Of a stretch of 64,000 bases of DNA, positions 32,760 through 42,505 are shown one piece after another. A program made the position numbers and the translations under genes. Source of the stretch: Porphyra umbilicalis. Lineage: Eukaryota; Rhodophyta; Bangiophyceae; Bangiales; Bangiaceae. The stretch spans positions 1-64,000 of the forward strand of contig KV918999.1 in the NCBI GenBank assembly GCA_002049455.2, written 5' to 3'. Positions within the stretch are counted from its first letter, which is position 1. Each line of letters opens with the position of its first letter. The notes below the pieces were generated by a model that saw only the letters and a list, made by a program, of their open reading frames with translations, did not search any database and was not told the DNA's origin.

Positions 32760-34616
32760 CCGGGGGCACCCCCCCGCCACCCCCCCCCGGCATCCCCCCC
32801 ACGCCCGCCGCCGCCGTTGCTTTGGCGGCCAACCGCCGCTGGCGGCGGACCTCATTCGCGCGCGCCGCCGACTGGCGGTTGCGCTCCCGCCGCGCACGGC
32901 GGGCGGTGGCCACCTCCTCGGGCGTGGCACCGCTGCGGCGGCTCCGCGCGCGGGGGAGTGGCTGGGGGGGGGGGAGCGCGGACGGCGCCCACCGCGGGGG
33001 GGGGTCGGAGCGGCCGCTGCCGCTGCCGCTGCCGCTGCCGCCCGAGGAGGGGGCGTGCACGTCACAGACGCTCGCGGGGGAGCCGACGCGTCGGCCGCCG
33101 GGGGGGAGGCGCCGGGACGGGGCGCGGGCGGGCGCCGGCCGCCCCCAAGGGCGCCCGCCGCCGCCGTCGGAGACGCCACCCGCGTCGCCGTCGGGCGGGG
33201 TAGGCGGCGCGAGGTGGCCCACCGGCCGCTGCACGCCAGCGGAATTGCACGTGGCTTGCACAAAGCCGACTTGCAGGCGCCGCACCGCCGCTAGTGGCAG
33301 CGGGCAAAAGGACGACGTGGCTTCATCGATGCCCGTGGGGGGCGTCGCGGGCAGCCGTTCCCACCAGTGGCTGCCGGGGGGCTGCGGCACCCAGCCCGTT
33401 GGCCGCGGCGAGCCCGACCATGGGGTGGCCGCAGCGGCGGCCGCCCCGCCCTGCCGCGACGGCCGGCCGCGCAACGCCACCTCCCCAAATAGCCGCGCCA
33501 TCTGGTCGACAAAGCCGTCAAAGTCGATCGGACTCGTCGGCAGCGTCGGCGCGAGCGGCGGCGATGCCTCCACCGCCAGCGACGCCGGGAGCCCCCAGCC
33601 GACGCCGCTGGTTATGGAGAGCTGCCGCCGGACGGTCAAGTCGGGCCCGGCGGCGGGGGGCCCCCGCTCTCCCTCTACAGCTGGCGGGAGGTCCATCTGC
33701 AGCACCGTGCGACGGGGGAGCGTCGCCGTCGCTGCGCCGCCCCGCTCACGGCCGTGGATGCTGTAGCCTATGAGGTTGCGGCCGTTCCGTTCGACACCGA
33801 GGGACACGAGCGTGCCCGTTGCTTCGTGCAGGAGGAAGCGTGCGGCGCATTGGGGGCCGTCGACGAGGTCGACGATTGTCGGCGCCGCGCCCACCCGTTC
33901 TTGTTCGCACGGTTTGACCGGTTGGGTGGTTATGGCGCCAATGGTAATGCCGTTGATGGTGGCATAGGGCAGAAACTGGGCGGGAGGGGGACGGGACACC
34001 AGGCATATTGCGCAACGATGCAGGAGCCGCGCGAGGACAAATCTAGACACAGAGACATCCCGACCAGCAAATGTCAGTGACGAGCGTCCTGACAGGTTCC
34101 CCAGATACGCAAAAGCCGAACGCGAGCGATCTTGCAGGCTCCCCTTTGCTACAGTACCCACTGCCACGCACCATCGTGTAGGTCCGCTGCATGAGCTGCC
34201 CCTCTGACGAATGCAAGTCAACCATAACGCTCACCGCCTCGGCCAGTCCCGCGGGGCTAAGACCCCCCGGTAAACACGCCGAGGTGGTCGGGATGCAGCC
34301 GTCCGGCAACAGCCACCGGCGCCCAAAGTCATCACCGGCGAGTACTGCCGCCACGGGGTGATCTCTCAGCGACGAGAGCGGCACGGGCGAAATCGAGGTC
34401 GGTGAAGGGACGGAGATGGGGTAGCCAGGGGGGACCCCACGGAGGTGGGGGGGGGCGATTCGGGCCGACGGCCGCGCCCGCCGCGGGGGTGGGGAGGGGG
34501 GGGGCAGCGCCGGGCGGCGGGGCCCCGCCAAGCGCGGTCGGGGGGGCCGGTGGAGGCTGCTGTGGTCGGTTGGGCAAGGTGGGGGGGGGCAGCGGGTAAG
34601 GCGGGAAGGGGGCCAT
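32760..34616 (-). CDS. Family A-D, member C: two exons, bZIP-like basic stretch present
   Basis: Exon 1 ends at 34172 with a GTGCGT donor and encodes PLSSLRDHPVAAVLAGDDFG, RRWLLPDG and LSPAGLAEAVSVMVDLHSSE. Exon 2 begins at 33975 after a CTCCCGCCCAG acceptor with FLPYATINGITIGA. The intron is 196 bp, phase 0, at the same place as in member A. Exon 2 continues with LPTSPIDFDGFVDQMARLFG, FCPLPLAAVRRLQVGFVQ and, near 32826-32905, ARRERNRQSAARANEVRRQR. The start is unresolved: the nearest plausible ATG (34614-34616) is in another frame, separated by C runs. The 3' end is also unresolved, since the frame passes through more G/C runs after the basic stretch and stays open to 31426. Function unknown, as for member A. 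Confidence 0.68.
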
Positions 34617-36849
34617 GACGAGGGGGAGGTGGGGGGTTCGTCCTCGGGTGCTGCTTGCGTCAGGCACAGCGCCGGCGCCAAGAGGAGGGAGCGGGGCGTC
34701 GGAAAGATTGGAAGGGGAACGCCGGTGCCGTCCTGCCTAATGACGCTGAGACAGTCGTGCAGAGCCGCGAGGCGGAACCGCGGCAGGTCTGATCAGGAGC
34801 GGTCCTCGGGGAGTTTGGGGAGCTGGCGACAAACCAGAACAATGAACACAAACGTGTGATAGGTTTGTTCTGACCTTGCCATCTGAAGCACTTTGGTGGA
34901 CCCGTGTGGCCCGCACTAATTGATCCGTCTCTGGCTTGAGGAGCTGGGTCATTACACTGGATGGGTGACCCTTGCAGAGACGTAGCGGCTCTACGGGAGC
35001 ATGACGGATGCTGTCAGTCCACCTTGTATGGTCAAGCATCGCTTTCGTGCTGCTACGCACACGCCCTCAGCGGCTCACGGACGTATCCACGGACATATCA
35101 GCAGCCGCGTCATTTTTCTGAGGTGAGGCCCGAACAGGAGTGACGAGGGGAGTGACAGTGATACTGTACCCCCCTTGGGTGCAGAACACATGACTGTCCT
35201 CCCTCAATTGGCAATGAGGTACGATTACGAACCGCCTCTCCGTGTCCCATTGCGACGCATGGTGGTCGTGGTTCGAGTTGGCCGTGGTGTGCCCCACGCG
35301 ACACCGCTTTGCCAGCGCCACGTATCCCTTGCCTACGTGCTCGCTCGCCGCAGGTGTACCCTTCTGAAGAGCCGACGGGCGCCGACGCCGCTCGGCCAGT
35401 TCCTTGCGCGCCGCCCCCTTGTCCTTGTTTTCTCCGGCGATCCTGGCTCGCTACTGCCGCCGGTATGTAGCCTGCGAAGCAACGCGTGTACGTCTCCCAC
35501 TGTCCGTGTTGGTGCCCCTTGGAGATTGAATCAAGTCTTCCAGGCTTTCGCCTCTGCAGCAGAGCAGAATCTGCTGCATCTGATGCAAGCGGTAGCGGCG
35601 GCCTCTTGTACCATCAAAACAACCTGTCATGGCGCGATTGCTACTCGCGTAAACATTACAAGAGGGCGGGGGGTCTTGGTCGCCAGGCGCCTGCAGGTGG
35701 AGACGGTGCCGACGGGGCGCTGCGCAACCGCGATGCTTTGACTTATCCGCGCTCATCTGTCGCGGCCACGGCGGTATGAAAGCGCGTACCAACCCCAATC
35801 ATGGTGGCACTCCGCTTGGGCGTGTCCGCATCGCCACCAAGACAAGCTCCACAGCCGACCACCGCCGTCCCTGCTGTGAAGCCATGCCTGCGCGCACAGG
35901 ATCGTCGTACCACCCCCAAACCCGCACCGCATCCCCCTGGCACCAAGTCGGTGGCGAGCCCGTGCGGCAGACGCATCTCGCCCTTGACGGCCGCGGGACG
36001 TGCGGGGGCGGGCGCCCACACCACGGGACGGTGGCGTCGTCCAGAGCCCGCTCGACGCGCACCGCATCGACAGGCGGGGGGGTCCAGCCAGCCTGCCCGG
36101 CACCGCCGGAAAGGCCGTCAGCCTAGGCAGCCTGCCACCCCCCGCCGCCAGCTCGCGCGGGGCGGCCGATACTCGCCGCCGCTGCGGCCAGCGGCGCCAG
36201 CGCCGACCCCTCCTCCCGCACAGCCCACCGCGTCGCGACCGACCGCCGGTCCACGCCGGTGACGCCGACGGCCGCCGCCGCCCGCGTCGTCCGCCGCGGC
36301 GGCGGCGCCGACCTCACCGCGTCCACATGTGTGCTGCGCATGCGCTGCGCTGCCGGTGAAGCACCCGTCGCCACCGTGCGGGGGCGACAAGCGGGTGCCC
36401 GTGTCGGTACATGCGCGACACGTCAGTGACACTCGCACGGTGGCCCAGCCCCCGTCATCACCCCGTCACCAATCCTCCGACCTGCTTCTCCGCCCCGGTG
36501 CCAACGGGGGCTGCACGACTGCCGCTCCTCCCGTCGCAGCGCGGTGGCCACGGCGGCACAAGGCTGCTTCAGGCGCCTCACCCCTCTGCATTGGCGAGGC
36601 GGCCGAGGCGGCGTCCCCCGTGACTACCGCCCGGCCTGCTCCTCCGCTTCGGAGTTGCCGGGGACGGCCGCTGCGTTTCCCGCCGTCCCTGTCGCCGCCG
36701 TCGCCGTCGCCGCGGCCGTCGCCACCGTTGCCGCCACCGCCGCTGCCCCTTGGTCGGCGGCCTGCCGCCGCTCCTGCTGCCGAACCTCGCCGCTCGCCGC
36801 CGCCAACGCCACCTGGTCCCGCACCGCCCGCAAGGAAGCGGTGGCTGGC
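34617..36849. other. Intergenic region
   Basis: It is balanced in composition from about 34700 to 35750 and GC-rich after that. The plus and minus frames that are open carry no recognisable domain. No tRNA, promoter or repeat was seen before the 18-bp array. Confidence 0.45.
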
Positions 36850-37280
36850 GGAGCTACCGGTGGCAACGAAGATGCCGGTGGCGGTGACGATGCGGGCCGT
36901 GGCAACTCTGTCCGCGGGGGCAACGTTGCCGCAGGCAATGGCGCTGTGGGTGGTGGCGATGCTGCCGGAGGCGGCAACGCCGCGGAGATCGAGGATGACA
37001 ATGCCCGCGGCACGGCCGGTGCCAGCAGTGGCGATGTTGCCAGCTGTGGCAATGCCGGTGGTGGCAAAGTTGCCAGTGGCGACGACGCTGCAGGCCGATG
37101 TGACCCTGTCGGGGGCGGTGACCCTGACGGGGGCAGCGACACTATCGAGGGCGGCGACACTGCCGCGGGCAGCGGCGCCGTCGGGGACAGCGACGCTGCC
37201 GACGGCAACGACGCTGCCGGCGGCCATGACGCTGCCGGCAGTGGCGACGCTGCTGGCAGCGCCGACGCCCACGCCAGTGC
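36850..37280. repeat. Degenerate 18-bp repeat array
   Basis: The sequence is built from imperfect 18-bp units of the type GTGGCGACGCTGCCGGCG. In one plus frame this gives a string of six-residue units of the form TLPxAx, and on the minus strand GSVxAx units. The array lies beyond the 3' end of member D. Its unit length keeps all frames open, so I do not read it as a gene on its own. Confidence 0.7.
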
Positions 37281-37359
37281 CGTCGTCCGCGCCGGCAAAG
37301 ACGACCGCCCCACCGCCGGCGCGCCCGCCCGCGGGCCGACCGACGGCGCCGCGGTCACG

Positions 37360-37878
37360 CGCGTTGGCAGCCCCCCTGCCCCCCCCCCCGCCCCCTCCCC
37401 CCTACCCCCCACCCCCCCAGCGGCGGCAGCGGCGGCGGCGGCAGGCGACCCCTCACCAGCGACGATGCGCGGCCCGCGCCGGTGCGCCCCCCCCCCCCCC
37501 CCCCCCCCGCGCCCACACCGCCAGCGGGCGGCGCGGCGGCGGGCCGCGCCGCCGCCGCCCCCGCCGCCACCCCCGCCCCAACCGTCGCCGCCGCGCCGCC
37601 CGCCCCGCGACCGGCAGACACCACCGACAGGGCGGCCAGCGGCGGGGGCACCCCCCCCGGCGCAGACCGGCGGCGCGCCGGCGCCGGCGCGGGCGCGGCG
37701 CCCCCCCCCGCCGCTTGCGGGGCGCGCGCGCGCGCGCGGCGGCGCGCCCGCCGCCGGCGCCCGGCGCGGCGGGGGTGGTCGGCGCCGCCGCGGTGGGGGC
37801 GGCGGGGGGGGGGGGCCGCACCGCCCCCGCGGCCGCCACCGCCGCGGCTATGGCCGCGACGAGGGCGGCGGCAGGGGA

Positions 37879-37922
<44 letters not shown>

Positions 37923-38944
37923 TGCGGCCGCTGCGCGCGGCGGTGGTGGCGGCCGACGGCGCGTCGGGGGGGGGGGCGCCGAGCGCGGCTGCCACGGCGG
38001 GGGGGAGGGCGCCGAGGAGCGGGTGGGTGGCGGCCGCCGGTGGGGGGCCGGCGGGCGCCGCCGTCGGGCCGCACCCGGTGGGGGCGGGGGGGGGGCGGGT
38101 GCGAGCGCCGCCTCGGCCGGCGCCACGCGGCCGTGGCCGGGCGGGCGGCCAGCGGGCGGTGGGGGGGGGGGGCGTGCCCCGCCGGGGGGGGTGGCGCGCC
38201 GCCGTGCCCGGGTGGCGGCCGGGGGCGGGGGGCAACGACCGCCGCGGGCGGCGGCGGGGCCGGCCCCCCCGCCGGCCGGCCGCCACCGACCGCGTGCGTG
38301 ACGATGGTGCCGAGCGCCACGCCGTGGACGGTGGCCAAGGGAAAAAACTGGGGGGGGGGGGGGGGGGGGGGCGCATGCATGGGGGGGGTCCACCCACAAA
38401 AACCACGGCGGCGAGGGACCGACGACGACAACCCGCACGCCGGCGGCGCGACCGCCCGACACGGCGGGTGCGTGGCAACACGGCGCGTTAGTCACCCGCC
38501 CGCCCGCCCGCCCGCCCGCCCGCCCGCCCACCCGCCCGCCGGCGCCGCCAATGCAGCGCCGTCGGGCGGGCGCGCCCCCCCCCCCCCCGGCGCGCCGACG
38601 CGGGGCGGCAGGACCCCCCCCCCCCCCCTCCCCTTTGCCCCTCGCACGTACCTGCAGGCGGGCGCCCCCCCCCCCCCACGACCCCGCACCACCGCCTCTG
38701 CCACCGCCGCGTCTGCCGGCGGGGCGAGCGCCCACGGCGGGGGCCCGTCGGGGGCGGACCCGCCGCCCGACCGCCCCGCCGCGCCGCCGCCGCCGCCGCC
38801 GCCGCCGCCCGACGGCGGCCGCTGCGCGCGGCGACCGCCCGACGCGGTGGCGGCGGCGGCGGCGGCGGCGGTGGCGGGGCGGGCGGGCGGGTGTGATGGC
38901 GGCGGCGGCGACGGGGAGGGGGGGGGGCACCGTCGCTGCTCGGC

Positions 38945-38950
<6 letters not shown>
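37360..38950 (-). pseudogene. Family A-D, member D: diverged copy
   Basis: On the minus strand a CTGCAG|GTACGT donor at 38651 pairs with a CCCCCCCAG acceptor next to 38347. The intron is 304 bp, phase 0. Exon 2 opens with FFPLATVHGVALGTIV, aligning with YVPYATVNGLTLGTLV of member A. Upstream, exon 1 has only weak counterparts (a HPPAR word, RRAQRPPSG in place of RRWLLPAG, and PPADAAVAEAVV in place of AAGLAEAVGVV). Further into exon 2 the sequence is low-complexity with frame changes at G/C runs of up to about 20 bases, and I see neither the PTSPxDF block nor the basic stretch. It is either a decayed copy or badly affected by indels. The ends given are approximate. Confidence 0.5.
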
Positions 38951-38976
<26 letters not shown>

Positions 38977-39419
38977 CGGGGGGGGGGGCGGGGCCCGCGC
39001 ATGGGGACGGGGGGAATGGGGGGTGGGAAGGGCGGGGGGGGGGAGGGGGGGGGGGGGGGGGGGAGAACGCACCGCGCCGCCGGCAGAGACGGCGGCGGCG
39101 CGCGACCGCCGTGTGGGCGGGCCGCCGCTGGGGCGGGGGTGGCGCGGCCGCGGGCGCCGACGCCCGCCGCCGCGCGCGTCGCGGCGGGCGGGGCGGACCA
39201 CGCCGGGGGTGCTCGGCCAGAGGTTGGGGCCGACCCGCCGCAGCTGCGGATGGGCGTGATGCTCGCCTGCCACACGGCCCACCGTGCGACCAACGTCGTC
39301 TGCTTGCAGCGGCTCGCGGCTGTCCGCCAAAAAGTGGACAGAGTCCAGGCGTCGCTCGCAATGAGGCTCGCTTTGGACTGGGGCCTCTTCGGCTGTGGCC
39401 GACCATTGACGGGCCCTCT
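38951..39419. other. G-rich spacer before transposon copy 2
   Basis: G runs of 10 or more bases cluster at 38915-39065. From about 39235 the sequence is ordinary and lacks a recognisable gene. Confidence 0.5.
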
Positions 39420-40577
39420 TGTCCCTGACGCCAGTTTGGATCACTTTTGTCGCTATGGAGCATAGCGTCGTGGGATGTTGTCAGAAAAGAGATCTGAAGG
39501 CAGATCTGAGAAGGCCGTGAGGAGAGTGTTCTTTTGTTGACGGCATGTACTGCCTTTTTTCTTTGTTCTTCTTGCCCTCTCTGTACGCCAAAGTTGTGTT
39601 TCATCGACGTCGTCTTGTTACACAAACGACGCGAAGATGGATCGCTCAATATTGGGTTGATGACATTGGCAACTTGACAACTGATGGCGATCATGATTCT
39701 GAGCAGGCCGATCGAGTCCTCTCCATCGATGGTCGACCGCGCGGACGGCGAGCCCTCCTCACCGTCTGGCTCCCGTTCTACACCAAGCGCCATTGCCCGC
39801 CCACCCCCTCCCCTTCCTTGGCAGTGGCCGCTGGTGGGGGGCAGATGCCGGCAGTCTGAGCGCGGAAAGCTACATGGTGGCTGTCAACGGCGGTCGGCGA
39901 CGGCTGTCGGGGCAGCGGCCCAGTTGGAGCGTGGGGGAAGGGCAGTGAGGCGGGAAAGGCGGGCCGGGGGCGGGTGGTTTGGGAGGGGGGGTGGCCGGTC
40001 GAAGGGGGAGGTCTGGTAGTGAAGAGATGGAAGGGTGGCGGCGGGCGGTGGGTGGTGGTGTGTCGCCGCCTGCAAGCAACAGATGCACCTTTGTAGTTGG
40101 GCTGGGTGGGCGCCCCTTGTGCCACGAGGCGTCTATCACAGGCGGTGCTGGGGGGGGAGGGGCTAGTGCAGTGCCTGCGCCGGCATCTGGCGGCCTTTGG
40201 AGTGCAGGCTTGGGCGAGACAGCGCGCGCGCTCGCAGAGACTGCCATCACCCGTGAGAAGGGCGACTGGACACACAGGTGCGAGATCGATCCCAATCGAT
40301 CGACTTGATCCGTAATATTTTGGGCACTTTGACGCTGAGAAGCGCTTTGTGCGCACAGCCCGTCGATCACTGCCCTTTTTTTTCAAGCCTACGTGCGCCA
40401 CTGGCACCAAACGTTGCGTCTTCCCTGGAGCTTCCGGCAGGTATGTTTATTCCCTGTTCAGCAATATATCGAGGCAACGGCGTCTGTGGGGAGAAAAAAC
40501 TATGGGCAAACGACCTGGAATCGACGATTCTGGTGATCCACTTCTGGCGTCGTTGATCCAGCATCGCGTCAGGGACA
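39420..40577. mobile_element. Non-autonomous TIR DNA transposon, copy 2 (inverted relative to copy 1)
   Basis: It begins TGTCCCTGACGCCAGTTTGG and ends with the inverted form of TGTCCCTGACGCGATGCTGG. The first 12 bases of the two ends are identical, and about 20 of 24 match. The first ~320 bp resemble the reversed right end of copy 1 (shared words include GCAGATCTGAGAAGG and GTTGTGTTTCAT), and the last ~150 bp resemble the reversed left end (shared words include AATCGTCGATTCCAG). The interior is only partly similar and lacks the 57-bp array. No target-site duplication is visible (CTCT on the left, ATAG on the right). It is an older copy, with no transposase frame. Confidence 0.8.
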
Positions 40578-40879
40578 ATAGGCGCTCCCACCGCTGCTTC
40601 CATCGCTCGCCTCGTTTCCATACCGGCGCTTTGTGCTGCCTGCCTCTTGTTCGTGTGGGCGGTGCTGGCTCTCGCGCTTGGGACTCCCTTTGGCGTCGCG
40701 CCGCTGCTGCGACTCCCGCTCGGCTGCTACATCTGTCGGCCGTCGCCACTCCTGTGGCCCGCCGTGCCCCTCCACCCCGTCACCTGCGTGCCCACCAAAG
40801 CCGCCATCAGCCCCCGTCCGTGCGCAAGCTGCTACTGCTGCGCGCTCACTGGCCGTCTTCCTTCCCCCTCAGCGCCACC

Positions 40880-41083
40880 ATGACGTCCCCCCCTCTCCCA
40901 TCCCCCTACATCCACCCTGTGCTCTTCCTCGGCCACGGCGGCGGCCCGTCATGGTTCCTCACCGCCCCCTCCCCCACCCACTTCCTGGCCGGCATGGACG
41001 CGGCGTCGCCCGTGCGCGCGCGCATGGTCGCCCTCCTCGACAGCCTCTACCCCCCCGGCGGGCCGCCCGTCCGACCGCGTTTT
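40880..41083 (+). pseudogene. N-terminal fragment of a DODA/LigB-type extradiol dioxygenase
   Basis: An ATG at 40880 in a GCCACCATG context opens a frame with HPVLFLGHGGGPSWFL and then MDAASPVRARMVALLDSLYP. This matches the beginning of class III extradiol ring-cleavage dioxygenases (DOPA-dioxygenase-like), where the His of the GHGGGP motif binds the metal. Similarity ends at about 41083, where the composition changes abruptly. The rest of the enzyme, including further metal ligands, is not found downstream. A GTCCGA donor at the break is conceivable, but no later exon is visible before the alpha-galactosidase gene, so I call it a fragment. Confidence 0.55.
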
Positions 41084-42040
41084 TCTAATACTTGGCCGAC
41101 GAGCAGTCAACCGTCGAGGGCTGACCAGCACGGAAACCCAGGACTGAGCCGGGCAGAGTGTTGGCCCAGCGAGGATGAGACAGCGCTGGCCAGACAGCGC
41201 ACAGCAGGCCAGAGGCAGGCGTGAGAACTCCACAGATGATCCCGCGGCTTTGTATGGCGTGTCGCCAAAGACTGATCGGATCTGAAGAGGAGCTCACAGC
41301 AAGTTATTGCGGCAGCTGACAACAGCTCACAACAGAGCATCCGAATTTTCTGTGAATGCCCTTACCCCCCACAGAGCCATTCTGGGGCCCTCGAGCCTGC
41401 CAATTTTCTGAACAGCCCGGTCACAGCGTGCTGTGACTCATTATGAACTTTGCTCGCACCCGATCATTCTTGGGCGACGCGCCCTATTCATTCGCCAGGT
41501 GGACGTGCTGTCCCCGGCTCGAGGCCGCGGTGAAGAGGAGGGGGTTCACCGGAACCAATAATTGGCATCGTTACCGTCCCAGGTTGGACCAGGCTGGCGC
41601 GACGGGGCCGCGTCGGCCATTCATTTGGTCACGGCCACGCCGCGGTTACACCCCGAGACGCCCGCCCGAATGCACTCTGACGACGCGTGGCACCTTCTCC
41701 GCCTCAATTTGTGACGTCTGGTTGCAGGACGCTCCAGGTCGCGCGACCGTCGCCCGAGGAAGCGGCGCCCAGAGCCCGTCAACGGTGAAGCGATGGCACA
41801 AGAACCAAGGTCCCGCACGAGCCTACGTCTTGCATGGGAGCCCCGCCCCCCCTCGCGCACAGGCCCTGCGGTGCCACCCGTTTGCAGCCGCCCGTGGAGG
41901 GGGGCGGTGCGCCCGGCCGTCGCCACCGACCCGCCAGCGCCGGGGCCGCACCCACCGGGCTGTCCGCACCAGCCTACTTGAACGCGCCGCGTTACTTGCA
42001 GGGCGAGGGAGCGCCGCCGCCGTCACCCCCACCACCGCCA

Positions 42041-42071
<31 letters not shown>

Positions 42072-42505
42072 GGCCAGCCCCCTCGCCCGCGGTCGCCTGA
42101 AAGGCCGCCACACACCCCCTTTCACGACCGTGCGACCACCCGCCGCCTCTCACACCACGCGTACCCCCACACGCACGCAATCTCACCTCGTGTCGCGCAC
42201 CTTCCACGCGCTATCCCGTCTCTCATCGTTTGAAGACGCCGCCGCTGGGATCATCCTGTAGCCCGGTGGTGTCACCGACGCGCACCCCGTTGCATGCCAA
42301 ACGCGACGACCGAGGCCGTCCCGTCGCCGACTCTCCCAGCCATGCCGCCGCACGTCAAGGTCGACCCAGCCACGGGCCCGATGGCACCGTTTGCCCCCGC
42401 GCGTGCACCCGCCGCCGACGCCGCTGTGTCGACGGCGGCCACGGCGCCTGCAGCGGCAGCGGTCGTCCCCCCCCCCCCCCCACCTCAGCAGAGGCGGCGA
42501 GCGGC
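41084..42505. other. Intergenic region upstream of the alpha-galactosidase gene
   Basis: It is balanced in composition to about 41500, then GC-rich. A CCACCG microsatellite covers about 42025-42070. The frame of the alpha-galactosidase is open from 42230 but without ATG before 42506. No promoter motif was recognised. Confidence 0.5.

Noticed and set aside
36329-39428. Very long plus-strand frames of 585 to 720 codons
   Set aside because: They cover the 18-bp array and the G-run region and are shadows of member D or pure low complexity.
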